From CAYOPZ01 sp964406005 (GTDB lineage: Bacteria; Bacteroidota; Bacteroidia; Bacteroidales; SM23-62), in contig CAYOPZ010000005.1 of assembly GCA_964406005.1 (NCBI GenBank), positions 48,169 to 112,168 of the forward strand: a stretch of DNA of 64,000 bases. Direction: 5' to 3'. Made by a program: the position numbers and the translations under genes. Below are positions 18,035 through 26,794 of this stretch, in pieces (the first letter of the stretch is position 1; every line of letters begins with the position of its first letter). A model generated the notes under the pieces. That model ran no database searches, was not told where the DNA came from, and saw only the letters and a list, made by a program, of their open reading frames with translations.

Positions 18035-20503
18035 TTATATCCCTTTCGAGGCTCTCCACAGCTTCTTCACGCCGGAGAAGTCGTTGGCTGTCTTATGTCC
18101 TTTCAGGGGCAGTATCTTTTCGTGGACTGCATCGATCATCCATGATGCCTGCGGAAAGAAAAAATCCTCCAGTTCGTGTGCGGGAATGATCCAGTTCCTG
18201 GATCCCACCACTACAGGCGGGGCATCAAGCTCGTCGAAGGCCAGTTCTGTGATGTTCTGTGCCATATCCTTCAGGAATGAACCCCTTTCGTTGGCATCGC
18301 TGGTCAGCAGGATCCTGCCCGTCTTTTTCACGGATTCTATAACGGGTTCATAATTGAAGGGGACAAGGGTCCTCGCATCTATAAGCTCCGCCGACAGGCC
18401 GTATTTTCCCTGCAGTATCCCGACGGCTTCCCTCGCACGGTATAACGTGGCCCCTATGCTCAGTATCGTGATGTCGCTCCCTTCCCTCTTGATATCGGGT
18501 TCGCCCAGGGGGATCTCGTAATATCCCTCAGGCACCCCTTCTGTGTGAAACTCCTCCCCCATCCCGTAAATCCGCTGGCTTTCGAAGAAAATGACCGGGT
18601 CCGTGCCCTGAAGGGCCGCATTCATCAGTCCCTTGGCATCGTAGGGCGTGGCGGGAAACACTACCTTGATCCCGGGGATATGGGCCACCAGGGAGGACCA
18701 GTCCTGGGAGTGCTGCGCACCGTACTTGGAACCCACCGACACCCTCACCACAACGGGCATCCTGATAAGGTTCCCGCTCATGGCCTGCCACTTGGGCAGC
18801 TGGTTGAACACCTCGTCACCCGAGCGGCCCAGGAAATCGCAGTACATGATCTCCGGGATCACCCGCCCGCCGCACATACCGTAACCTATTGCCGTGCCTA
18901 CGATCGCGCCTTCCGATATGGGTGCATTGAACAGTCGGTGGTAGGGCAAGGCCTCCGTCAGACCGCGGTAGACGGCAAAGGCCCCGCCCCAGTCGCGGTT
19001 CTCCTCACCGTATGCCACCAGGGTGGGATCCTTGTAGAAACGGTCGATAATGGCTTCGAATATCCCGTCCCGCAACTGGTATTGCCTGAGCCCGGAAAAG
19101 GGTTTTCCTTCCTTGTCGAATGCATATCTTTCCTTCTTTGCGATCTGCTGCACCCTCGGGTTTTCCTCCATCGGGATGGAAACTTCCGGTTCCCTGTCTT
19201 CCATCCGGTCGAGGGAAGTGTCCGAAAACATCATCTCCCCGATCAGCTCGGGCGACCTGACCAGGTCCATCCGCGGCGATGTCTTTTCGTCGACAACCCG
19301 GTCCACCGTCCATTTTACAATCTTCTCCACCTCCGTTTTGATTTTGTTGATCTCCGGTCTCGAAGCCACCCCGTTATTCATCAGTTCTTCCCCGAAGGTA
19401 ATGATGGAATCCACCTTTTGCCAGGCTTCCAGTTCTTCCTTGCTCCGGTAGGTGGATGCATCGGAAGGCGAGTGCCCGCTGAAACGGTATGTCAGTACAT
19501 CGAGGAAAACCGGACCCTGCTTTTGCCTGATTACGTCGATCTTCCTGCGGTAGGCGTCAATGACGGCAAGCGGGTTGTACCCGTCCACCCGTTCGGCATG
19601 CATGTTATGCTTGTTGAGCGCGGCGCCCGCACGGGCGGCAATCTCGTAACCCATGGTCTCCCCGCAGGTTTGCCCGCCCATGCCGTACTGGTTGTTCACG
19701 ATGTTGATGATCAGGGGCAGCCCCCCCTTCTGGTCTCCTTTCCACAGCTGGGTGAACTGGTCCATCGTAGCGAATGCCATGCCTTCCCATACGGGTCCGC
19801 ATCCCAGGGAGGCATCCCCGATATTTGCCACCACGATACCCGGTTTACGGTTCACTTTCTTGTACAATGCCGCGCCAACGGCAATGTCTCCCGAGCCCCC
19901 GACTATGGCATTGTTGGGATAAATCCCGAAAGGCGTGAAGAAGGCATGCATGGAACCTCCCAGTCCCTTGTTAAAACCCGTCTCGCGGGCAAAGATCTCT
20001 GCCAGGGTGCCGTACAGCAGGAACCTGACGGCAAGGGAGGGTATATCCCCGCTGTGATCCTTTTCCACGACAGACAGGATCCTTCCCCCGAAATAATTCT
20101 TCATGACATCCGTCAGCGCGGCATCATCCAGCTTCCGGATGGCCGACAGTCCCTTGGCAAGAATTTCGCCGTGAGACCGGTGGGAACCGAAAATATAGTC
20201 GTCCCTGTCCAGCAGATAGGCCATTCCCACTGCCGCGGCCTCCTGTCCGATCGACAGGTGGGCGGGACCCGGGTGATTGTAAGGGATCCCCTTGTATTCT
20301 CCCGTGGTTTTTACCAGGTTCAGCATGGACTCGAATTCCCTGATGATCACCATATCACGGAATATTTGCATGAAATCCTCCTTTGAAAAATTCGATTTTT
20401 CCTCCTCAAAGGCCTTGTCATAAACATTCAGCGGGATCGGATCGATCTTGAGTGATCTGGGTTTCCTTATCTCAACCGGATCGATAAATTGTGTCTTGGG
20501 CAT
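18035..20503 (-). CDS. Fused E1 alpha-beta subunit of a 2-oxo acid dehydrogenase complex
   Basis: An 822-residue thiamine-diphosphate enzyme. The alpha part (about 45-430) has GHRSHGE, GGSMHAFF, and the ThDP motif from GDASLGCGPVWEG to NNQYGM. The beta part (about 480-800) has YGEENRDWGG, ISEGAIVGTAIG, the pyrimidine-binding region and SVGSKYGAQHSQDW. It would decarboxylate a 2-oxo acid (or acetoin) and pass the acyl group to the lipoyl E2 encoded 6 bases upstream. It is longer than usual fused E1 proteins (about 660-700 residues from family knowledge). Part of the excess is an insert of about 35 residues between GHRSHGE and GGSMH. No E3 gene is in the operon, so a shared lipoamide dehydrogenase is presumed. 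Substrate (branched-chain, pyruvate, acetoin or other) cannot be decided. Confidence 0.9.
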   Translation of the reverse strand: MPKTQFIDPVEIRKPRSLKIDPIPLNVYDKAFEEEKSNFSKEDFMQIFRDMVIIREFESMLNLVKTTGEYKGIPYNHPGPAHLSIGQEAAAVGMAYLLDRDDYIFGSHRSHGEILAKGLSAIRKLDDAALTDVMKNYFGGRILSVVEKDHSGDIPSLAVRFLLYGTLAEIFARETGFNKGLGGSMHAFFTPFGIYPNNAIVGGSGDIAVGAALYKKVNRKPGIVVANIGDASLGCGPVWEGMAFATMDQFTQLWKGDQKGGLPLIINIVNNQYGMGGQTCGETMGYEIAARAGAALNKHNMHAERVDGYNPLAVIDAYRRKIDVIRQKQGPVFLDVLTYRFSGHSPSDASTYRSKEELEAWQKVDSIITFGEELMNNGVASRPEINKIKTEVEKIVKWTVDRVVDEKTSPRMDLVRSPELIGEMMFSDTSLDRMEDREPEVSIPMEENPRVQQIAKKERYAFDKEGKPFSGLRQYQLRDGIFEAIIDRFYKDPTLVAYGEENRDWGGAFAVYRGLTEALPYHRLFNAPISEGAIVGTAIGYGMCGGRVIPEIMYCDFLGRSGDEVFNQLPKWQAMSGNLIRMPVVVRVSVGSKYGAQHSQDWSSLVAHIPGIKVVFPATPYDAKGLMNAALQGTDPVIFFESQRIYGMGEEFHTEGVPEGYYEIPLGEPDIKREGSDITILSIGATLYRAREAVGILQGKYGLSAELIDARTLVPFNYEPVIESVKKTGRILLTSDANERGSFLKDMAQNITELAFDELDAPPVVVGSRNWIIPAHELEDFFFPQASWMIDAVHEKILPLKGHKTANDFSGVKKLWRASKGI

Positions 20504-20509
20504 TTTTTC

Positions 20510-21862
20510 TTATTGTTTTAATAAATCCTGATCAAAGTCTTCAATTTCTTTTTTAATCCCTGCAAGGAACAGGGTTGCCGGACCGCCGTCCAGTGCCCTG
20601 TGGTCGTAGGTAAGTGAAAGTCCGATGTACGGCACGAACCCGAAGGTGCCGTCTTCCATCCGTGCCGGCCTTTCCATAATGGTATTCACGCCCAGTATTC
20701 CTGCCTGCGGGAGGTTGACGACGGGGGTGAACATCTCCACACCGTAATTGCCCAGGTTGGATACCGTAAAGCTGGCGGCATCCGGCTGCAGAAGGTCAGG
20801 GTCTATCTTTCCGCTATGGCAGGCCTGTGCCAGGCCCTTCAACTGTTCCGACAGGCCCGCCAGTGAATAATCATCCGCATTGCGCAATACCGGTACCATC
20901 AGTCCCCTTTCCGTATCCACCGCCATCCCGAGGTGGACCTTCCGGAAGCGGCGTATGGAATCACCCAGGAAATGAACATTCGCGTCCGGGTGGGATTTAA
21001 GCGCCCTTACGACGGCATAGCAGACCATGTCGTTCAGGGTGATGTTATAGGCATAACTTTCTTCGGACTGCATTTTCTTTACCCTGCTGCGAATCGACAG
21101 GATCTTCCTGGCGTCTGCGCTGAGATGATGTGTAAGCTGAGCGGAATTCTGCAGGGAAGCATGCATGGCGCCTGCGATCAGCCTTCGGATATTGCTCAGT
21201 GGTATGTCTTCCGAATCACCCGCGGGCGGCGAAGAAGGAACGGGCCCGGAAACCCTGTCCGGGGGGCCTGCTGCGGGTTCAGGAACCGCTGCCTTTGCAG
21301 GCGGTTGCTTCACACCGGCAGGCGGCGGTTTCGCTGCTTCAGGCTCAACACCTGCCGCCATGGCCTCCACATCCCTTACAATAATCCTCCCGCCGGGCCC
21401 GCTTCCCTGAAGACGATCCACGGGGATTCCTTTCTCAGCGGCAAGCTTCCTGGCCCTGGGTGAAATCCTGGTTTTTTCCCTTGATTCAGAAGGCTTCTCT
21501 TCCCGGGACCCGGCGCCTTCACCGGTCTCCACCTGCCCTTTCCCTTCAGCTTCATCCCCCGGAGGCTCATCCTTCCCTGATTCCGTCCCGGCATCCCCTG
21601 CCCCGGGCCTGTCAAATGCCTCTCCCGGTTCCCCTATTACGGCGACCCCGGACAACACAGGTACTTCTTCCCCGCTTTGAAAGAAAATTTCCAGCAGGGT
21701 TCCGTCTGCCGCAGCCTCTTCTTCAAATGAGGCCTTATCGGTTTCATAGGCGAACAGGAGGTCTCCTTTTTCCACCTTGTCACCGGGTTTCTTGTACCAG
21801 TCCGTGATGATGCAGGTTTCGACCGACTGCCCCTGCTTTGGTAAAATCACCGTTGTTGCCAT
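20510..21862 (-). CDS. Lipoyl-bearing dihydrolipoamide acyltransferase (E2)
   Basis: A 450-residue E2 subunit. It has one N-terminal lipoyl domain (about 1-78) with Lys43 in ETDKASFE, a long flexible linker rich in Glu, Gly and Pro, and a peripheral-subunit-binding domain (about 132-168, SPRARKLAAEKGIPV). A second Pro/Ala linker precedes the catalytic domain (about 215-450), which has the active-site His in DHRALDG (about 421). It transfers the acyl group from lipoate to CoA and holds E1 and E3. It is the first gene of the six-gene operon and starts 18 bases from the palindromic operator at 21880-21897. The GntR-family regulator gene diverges from it, so regulation by that protein is likely. 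Confidence 0.93.
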   Translation of the reverse strand: MATTVILPKQGQSVETCIITDWYKKPGDKVEKGDLLFAYETDKASFEEEAAADGTLLEIFFQSGEEVPVLSGVAVIGEPGEAFDRPGAGDAGTESGKDEPPGDEAEGKGQVETGEGAGSREEKPSESREKTRISPRARKLAAEKGIPVDRLQGSGPGGRIIVRDVEAMAAGVEPEAAKPPPAGVKQPPAKAAVPEPAAGPPDRVSGPVPSSPPAGDSEDIPLSNIRRLIAGAMHASLQNSAQLTHHLSADARKILSIRSRVKKMQSEESYAYNITLNDMVCYAVVRALKSHPDANVHFLGDSIRRFRKVHLGMAVDTERGLMVPVLRNADDYSLAGLSEQLKGLAQACHSGKIDPDLLQPDAASFTVSNLGNYGVEMFTPVVNLPQAGILGVNTIMERPARMEDGTFGFVPYIGLSLTYDHRALDGGPATLFLAGIKKEIEDFDQDLLKQ

Positions 21863-21879
21863 TGTGATTTAATTATATT

Positions 21880-21897
21880 TACTTGTATATACAAGTA
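21880..21897. promoter_or_regulatory. Perfect 18-bp palindrome, probable HutC-type GntR operator
   Basis: TACTTGTATATACAAGTA is a perfect palindrome in the E2/GntR divergent gap. Its core matches the operator I associate with HutC-subfamily GntR regulators (CTTGTATATACAAG). It abuts the predicted -7 element of the E2 promoter, so a bound repressor would block transcription start. A weaker related repeat (ATGTA-TT-TACAT, 22048-22059) overlaps the GntR start codon and may serve autoregulation. Confidence 0.75.
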
Positions 21898-21905
21898 CAA
21901 ATTTA
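21898..21905 (-). promoter_or_regulatory. Candidate -7 promoter element of the E2-led operon
   Basis: The minus strand reads TAAATTTG, an exact match to TAnnTTTG. A TTTC (3 of 4 to TTTG) lies about 20 bases upstream. The start site would then fall within the palindrome at 21880-21897. No other exact -7 match was noticed in this gap. Confidence 0.5.
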
Positions 21906-22057
21906 AAATAAAATATCAATTTCTGAAACTTTTTCGGAAAAAACATTCATTAAAATTTAAAATCTTAATTATTAGCATTTTACACTTTTTTTCCGCATTA
22001 GATATTTTAAGTTTATTTATTTTACATATATTTACATTTAAATTAAGATGTATTTAC

Positions 22058-22771
22058 ATGTCAAACAATCAGCTGCCCAGGTACAGGAAGCTGTATGAAC
22101 TGCTGCGCCGGCGCATTGAGGAAGGGATATACAGGAAGGGGGACCTGCTGCCATCCGAGAATGAATTGTGCACGGTACATAACCTGACCCGGCCCACCGT
22201 ACGCAAGGCACTTGAGATTTTACTCCATGAAGGTTTTATCCAGAAACACCAGGGGCTGGGAAGCATAGTGCAGGGCAAACCCATGGGAATAGGCATATTG
22301 TCCTTTACCGGGACGACCTCGGCAATCGGTCAGCAGAACCTTAAAACAAGGATCATTGTGAAGCCCGAGATCAGGGCCTGGGACCATGCCCTCAGCTTTG
22401 AACTGACCGATCTTGAAAAGGAAGTCGGCTGCATTTACATGGAACGCCTGAGGCTCATCAACGACAAGCCTGTTTTTTATGACATCACACTGATCCCCAA
22501 TATCAATATGCCCAGGTTCACCTCCCGTAAATTCGAGGACAAATCATTGTTCGACATTCTTCGCCAGCATTACCGGATTCAGGTGACCGGGGGAGAACAG
22601 AAGATCCTTGCCATCAATGCCGGTCCGCCCATACAGAAATATTTCAATGTCCCCGCCGGCCACCCGATCCTTCAGCTTGACAGGAAACACCACACAAACC
22701 GGACAGGATTCTGCTTTTACAGCCAGGTCAACTGCAACACGGAAGAACACGGCCTGTACGGCACCTTTTGA
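22058..22771 (+). CDS. GntR-family regulator, HutC/UTRA type
   Basis: A 237-residue regulator. The N-terminal winged helix (about 5-72) has the GntR pattern: LYELLRRRIEEGIYRKGD, LPSENELC, then NLTRPTVRKALEILLHEGFI and the wing GLGSIVQG. The C-terminal part (about 90-235) is a UTRA ligand domain with VGCIYMERLRLINDKPVFYDITLIP. UTRA domains usually bind small catabolic ligands, often sugar phosphates or amino acid derivatives. The gene diverges from the E2-led operon with 195 bases between the start codons, and a HutC-like operator lies near the E2 start. It is most likely the local repressor, released by an intermediate of the pathway. Confidence 0.92.
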   Translation: MSNNQLPRYRKLYELLRRRIEEGIYRKGDLLPSENELCTVHNLTRPTVRKALEILLHEGFIQKHQGLGSIVQGKPMGIGILSFTGTTSAIGQQNLKTRIIVKPEIRAWDHALSFELTDLEKEVGCIYMERLRLINDKPVFYDITLIPNINMPRFTSRKFEDKSLFDILRQHYRIQVTGGEQKILAINAGPPIQKYFNVPAGHPILQLDRKHHTNRTGFCFYSQVNCNTEEHGLYGTF

Positions 22772-22901
22772 AATCCCCTTTTAAAACATCTTGACCGCAA
22801 TCGTTCCCCGTGAAACGGAAATGCCCTGTTTATAAATGGGTATACCTGTGTTGCAGGTACGGAATTAATGCTTAATTTTAATTCAGGAAATCCGTCGGTA
22901 A

Positions 22902-23606
22902 ATGAATCAGACAAGCATGCAGGGCCTGAAACGAACCGGAATCCTGTTCTTTATTCTTTTATGGGGGGCACATTGTTCCGCCCAGACAGTCGAAGTCTGG
23001 GGCACAGTGACGACATTTCACAAGATCCCCGTTCAAAATGCAGAGGTCAGGGCAAAAAAATCGGGTGAAATCGTGTATACCGATTCGAGCGGGCTGTTCC
23101 ATCTGAATTGCATGCCCAGGGACGTCCTCAGGATAAGGGCGGCCGGTTTTGATAATTGCAGGGTCAGAACCAGGGGAGGGAAATTCCTTACTGTGGATAT
23201 TGTTTACAGCAATAAGGAAAAAAGCCGTACGGAGGCACTCAAAGGCAGGCATATCACAGCGAAAGACCTGGATTATGCCCTGGTGCACTACCCCCTGAAA
23301 GGTCAGAGGGACTACTCGCATTACTCTGATATTTTTCAACTCATCGCCGCGGAAGTACCACAGGTCGATGTCAACGGCAGTTCAATCACTTCGCCCATTC
23401 AGACAACATTTTTAATGGGACAGGATGTGCTGACGGTCGTGGACGGCATTGTCATATACGATATTTCAACCATTCTGCCCGCCGATGTCAGGTCCGTTAA
23501 ATATGTAAAAGGCACCGAAGCTTCGAAATACGGAATGCAGAGCGTCAACGGGGTTTTGGAAATTACCCTGAAAACCATCACCAGGGCATCCCCGGAGGGA
23601 GAATAG
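22902..23606 (+). CDS. Exported receptor-plug-only protein (paralog A)
   Basis: A 234-residue protein with a signal peptide ending near HCSAQ. Residues about 30-90 form a CarboxypepD_reg-type beta domain (TVTTFHKIPVQNAEVRA). The C-terminal part (about 165-225) resembles a SusC/TonB-receptor plug: VVDGIVIYDISTILPADVRSVKYVKG, then ASKYGMQSVNGVLEITLK. It ends there, with no beta-barrel. A paralog similar over the whole length, about half of residues by eye, is at 30658-31323. The two flank the efflux and two-component operon on the same strand. The start could also be the Met six codons downstream. Function is unknown; it may be a periplasmic partner or decoy for TonB or receptors. Confidence 0.8.
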   Translation: MNQTSMQGLKRTGILFFILLWGAHCSAQTVEVWGTVTTFHKIPVQNAEVRAKKSGEIVYTDSSGLFHLNCMPRDVLRIRAAGFDNCRVRTRGGKFLTVDIVYSNKEKSRTEALKGRHITAKDLDYALVHYPLKGQRDYSHYSDIFQLIAAEVPQVDVNGSSITSPIQTTFLMGQDVLTVVDGIVIYDISTILPADVRSVKYVKGTEASKYGMQSVNGVLEITLKTITRASPEGE

Positions 23607-23897
23607 GCAGCTCAACCCTGCAGTGGAAATTGCCGGGAAAAGGATCTTCAGGGGAAACATGATCATACAGTAAGTACCTCCCCGGGCATTCGTCAATAAA
23701 AATCTCCGGACCGTCGGGCAAATACGCCTGAACGTCTATTTCTGTTGCCCCCCGGAAAGACCGTTGATAACTTCGCAACGCCTGAATTACTGCGGCATTG
23801 AGGGAGATTTGATCCGCCGGACGGCTGAAAACCGCCAATTAAACCACAAGGCATACCAAAGCGTCAAATTAATGACAAACAATCATAATGGTAAACC
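23607..23897. other. 291-base gap before the efflux operon
   Basis: It holds no clear gene, strong terminator or promoter match. A minus-strand frame of 86 codons (23578-23838, starting at TTG) has protein-like composition and ends in a proline-rich tail (PILPPGMPW). It has no recognised family and overlaps the end of the neighbouring gene. I leave it uncalled; it may be a decayed gene fragment. Confidence 0.4.
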
Positions 23898-25346
23898 ATG
23901 AAAAGATTTGAATTAAAAATATGGACAGGCGTTGTAATCCTGACCGTAACCCTGCATGGTTCGTCGCTTGCACAGGAAAAGACATGGACCCTTGAAGAAT
24001 GCATCCGGACCGCACTGACAAACAATATTGCCCTGAACCAGTCAAGGATTTCCAACGAGATCTACGAGTACAACCTCGAAAGTGCCCGGGCCGACAGGAT
24101 CCCTTCCCTGTCGATCTCCGGGAGCCAGAGCTGGAATTTCGGAAGGTCTGTGGATCCGCTTACCAACGAGTTCACCACAAACACCTATGACAATACAAGG
24201 CTGAACCTGAGTTCAAGCCTTACCCTGTTCAACGGAATGCAGACAATCAATACGATCAGGCGCAGCAGGAATGACATCGAAACAGGTATGCTGAACCTGG
24301 AGGAACAGGAAAATAATCTTATTCTGAATGTTTCCCAGGCATACCTTTCCCTTCTCTATTCCTATGAAGAGGTGGGGACCGCAGAAAAAACACTGGAATC
24401 GACAAAAGCCCAGGAGGAAAGAACCAGGAGGCTGGTGGAAGTCGGCCAGGAGGCCCAGAGCAACCTTTACCAGCTCAATGCGCAGATGGCTTCCGACCAG
24501 TACAGCCTGAACACCGCCAGGAACCAGCTTTCACTGAACAAGCTCACGCTCATGCAACTGATGGAGATCCCGCTTGACGAGCAGTTCGAAATAGAACGCC
24601 CGGATGTTGACAACATGCTGCTCCGGGTCAGGAGCGACTACAATGCCCGGGACATTTATGAAAAAGCCCTGGAAATAATGCCGCAGGTCGAAAACGCCGA
24701 AATCGGGATCTCATCCGCGCAGCTCGATGTCAAAATCGCAAAAGGTAATTACATGCCCCGGCTGTCGTTGTCGGGAAGCCTCTCAAGCGGATATTCAAAC
24801 TCCTCCGCGAAGTACGATATCGAAACAAGCTTCACGGAAAAACAGATCGGTTACCTGGCCAGCAACCCGGCAGAAGCCGTCCTGGCCATTCAGCCCCTGA
24901 CGACGCAGACAGAAATTGCATATCCGCTGGGAAACCAGCTTTCTGACAATTTCGCACAATCCCTGTCTCTCAGCCTCTCGATCCCCATATTCTCACAAAT
25001 GAACTCGAAAACCTCTGTTAAACAAAGGGAAATCAGTTACAGAAATGCCGAGCTGAATGCCCGGGATACGGAGAACCAGCTGCGCAAAAACGTGGAACAG
25101 GCATATAACGATTACAGTTCCGCTCAGAAAAATCTCGAATCCGCGAAAGAATCTCTCGAATACCAGGACAAGTCCTTTTCGGATGCCGAGAAAAAATATG
25201 AACTGGGAATGATTAACGCAACGGAATACCTGATACAGAAGACCAATCAGACAACCGCGGAGATCAATCTGATCAGGGCAAAATATGAATGTATTTTCAC
25301 AGCGGCCATACTCGGATTTTACGAAACAGGTACGATTATTTTTTAA
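23898..25346 (+). CDS. TolC-like outer membrane efflux protein
   Basis: A 482-residue protein with an N-terminal signal peptide ending near SSLAQ. It has two repeats of the outer membrane efflux protein family: long helices with NIALNQSRISNEIYEYNLESARADRIPSL-type sequence, in pieces such as NLESARADRIPSLSISGSQS, and again VKIAKGNYMPRLSLSGSLSS. It forms the outer membrane channel and periplasmic tunnel. It is the first gene of an operon with the membrane fusion protein (20-base gap), ABC ATPase, MacB-like permease, sensor kinase and response regulator. The substrate may be a drug, peptide or lipid-like molecule. The family is certain and the cargo unknown. Confidence 0.93.
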   Translation: MKRFELKIWTGVVILTVTLHGSSLAQEKTWTLEECIRTALTNNIALNQSRISNEIYEYNLESARADRIPSLSISGSQSWNFGRSVDPLTNEFTTNTYDNTRLNLSSSLTLFNGMQTINTIRRSRNDIETGMLNLEEQENNLILNVSQAYLSLLYSYEEVGTAEKTLESTKAQEERTRRLVEVGQEAQSNLYQLNAQMASDQYSLNTARNQLSLNKLTLMQLMEIPLDEQFEIERPDVDNMLLRVRSDYNARDIYEKALEIMPQVENAEIGISSAQLDVKIAKGNYMPRLSLSGSLSSGYSNSSAKYDIETSFTEKQIGYLASNPAEAVLAIQPLTTQTEIAYPLGNQLSDNFAQSLSLSLSIPIFSQMNSKTSVKQREISYRNAELNARDTENQLRKNVEQAYNDYSSAQKNLESAKESLEYQDKSFSDAEKKYELGMINATEYLIQKTNQTTAEINLIRAKYECIFTAAILGFYETGTIIF

Positions 25347-25366
25347 AACATTAAGAAAAGATCAAT

Positions 25367-26782
25367 ATGAAACGGATGAATACAAAGAAAACAGGATTGT
25401 TCCTTCTTGTTGTCCTGACCGGCATGCTTCCCTGGTCCTGCAGCAAACAGAACGGTAAAATCGAATGGGAAATACAGGAAGTTTCCCGTGAAGACATTGT
25501 CATTGACGTCACGGCGACAGGCACCCTGGAATCGGTCTCCGAGGTCGAGGTGGGAACCCAGGTTTCAGGAATCGTTGAAAAACTCTTCGTCGACTACAAT
25601 TCACATGTAAAGAAAGGACAGGTAATCGCAAGGATAGACACCATCACACTTGCAGCCCAGGTCAGGGAAAACAAGGCCAGCCTGACCCGGAGTAAAGTTG
25701 CATTGAGACAGGCCGAAAGGGACTACCTGCGCCTGAAGCAATTATACGAGGAGAAAGTCGTATCGGAGCTTGATTACCTGAACGCATGGGACACATACGA
25801 AACGGCACAGGCAAACATGGAAAGCGCCCGGATCGCCCTGGATAAAGCAGAAACCAACCTCGGTTATGCGATAATCACATCGCCCATTGACGGCGTGGTC
25901 ATTGACAAACAGGTCGAGGAAGGGCAGACCGTTGCCGCCAGCTTTAATTCTCCCGTATTGTTCAGCATTGTCCATGATCTTTCGGAAATGCAGGTGGAGG
26001 CAAGCATAGACGAGGCGGACATCGGACAGATAAAACTGGGCCAGAAAGTGAGTTTCGAGGTGGATGCATACCCGGATGAACAATTCTCAGGTACGATAAA
26101 ACAGATCAGGCTGGCTCCCGAGATTGTCAGCAACGTGGTGACATACAAGGTGATCATTGATGTTCCCAATCCGGATCTGAAGCTCATGCCGGGTATGACC
26201 GCCAACATAGATGTAATGGTCAACGAGGCCATGAATGTACTGGCGGTACCCACCCGCGCCATCTCATTCTCCCCCCCGCAGTCATACCTTGATGGATTGG
26301 CCACCACCGACACCGCCGCAACTGTCCCGCCGCAACCCGGAGATGAACAGCTGGCCCAGATCAGGGAAAGAATGAAACAGGCAGGGATGTCCGATGACCG
26401 GATTGACGGATTCATCGAAAACATACAGTCCGGCAATATGCCCGGCCCCGGCAGTATGCCCGGTTTCAGCGGCACCGTGCCGGGAATCGGCCAGGGCATG
26501 TTTCCCGGCGGAGATATGACAGGAGAATCCGGTTTTTCAGGGCAGTCGAACAACGGTACGGGAGACAGGTACAGCGGGCCTCAGACCCTCTGGATCATGG
26601 ATGAGAACGATTCCATAAGATCCGTCAGGGTCATGGCAGGACTGAGTGACGGAAGAACCGTCGCAGTATCCGGTCCCGGGATCAGGGAAGGAACAAGGGT
26701 TATTGTTTCCGTCAACGAACCCGAGGCAGAAAGCAACAGTAATTCAAACCGCAGGGGACCGGGAGGATTTCCGCCCTTTTAG
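25367..26782 (+). CDS. MacA-like periplasmic adaptor (membrane fusion protein) with a Met/Gly/Pro-rich insert
   Basis: A 471-residue lipoprotein-type adaptor (signal ending at LPWSCSKQN). It has the usual biotinyl-lipoyl halves (about 60-85 and 165-195), a helical hairpin between them, a beta-barrel domain, and a membrane-proximal part. From about residue 305 to 405 an extra segment interrupts the C-terminal domain. First comes a short helical piece (AQIRERMKQAGMSDDRIDGF), then a run rich in Gly, Met and Pro (MPGPGSMPGF, GQGMFPGGDM). The final strands (QTLWIMDENDSIRSVRVMAG) resume after it. It connects the MacB-like transporter to the TolC-like channel. The insert is longer than in E. coli MacA and could be a substrate or metal contact; that is inference. 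Confidence 0.9.
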   Translation: MKRMNTKKTGLFLLVVLTGMLPWSCSKQNGKIEWEIQEVSREDIVIDVTATGTLESVSEVEVGTQVSGIVEKLFVDYNSHVKKGQVIARIDTITLAAQVRENKASLTRSKVALRQAERDYLRLKQLYEEKVVSELDYLNAWDTYETAQANMESARIALDKAETNLGYAIITSPIDGVVIDKQVEEGQTVAASFNSPVLFSIVHDLSEMQVEASIDEADIGQIKLGQKVSFEVDAYPDEQFSGTIKQIRLAPEIVSNVVTYKVIIDVPNPDLKLMPGMTANIDVMVNEAMNVLAVPTRAISFSPPQSYLDGLATTDTAATVPPQPGDEQLAQIRERMKQAGMSDDRIDGFIENIQSGNMPGPGSMPGFSGTVPGIGQGMFPGGDMTGESGFSGQSNNGTGDRYSGPQTLWIMDENDSIRSVRVMAGLSDGRTVAVSGPGIREGTRVIVSVNEPEAESNSNSNRRGPGGFPPF

Positions 26783-26794
26783 GATCAAAACGGT

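Noticed and set aside
18545..20386. A 613-codon open frame on the plus strand opposite the E1 gene
   Set aside because: It is antisense to a well-supported fused E1 gene, lacks any recognisable domain, and is explained by codon bias of the real gene.
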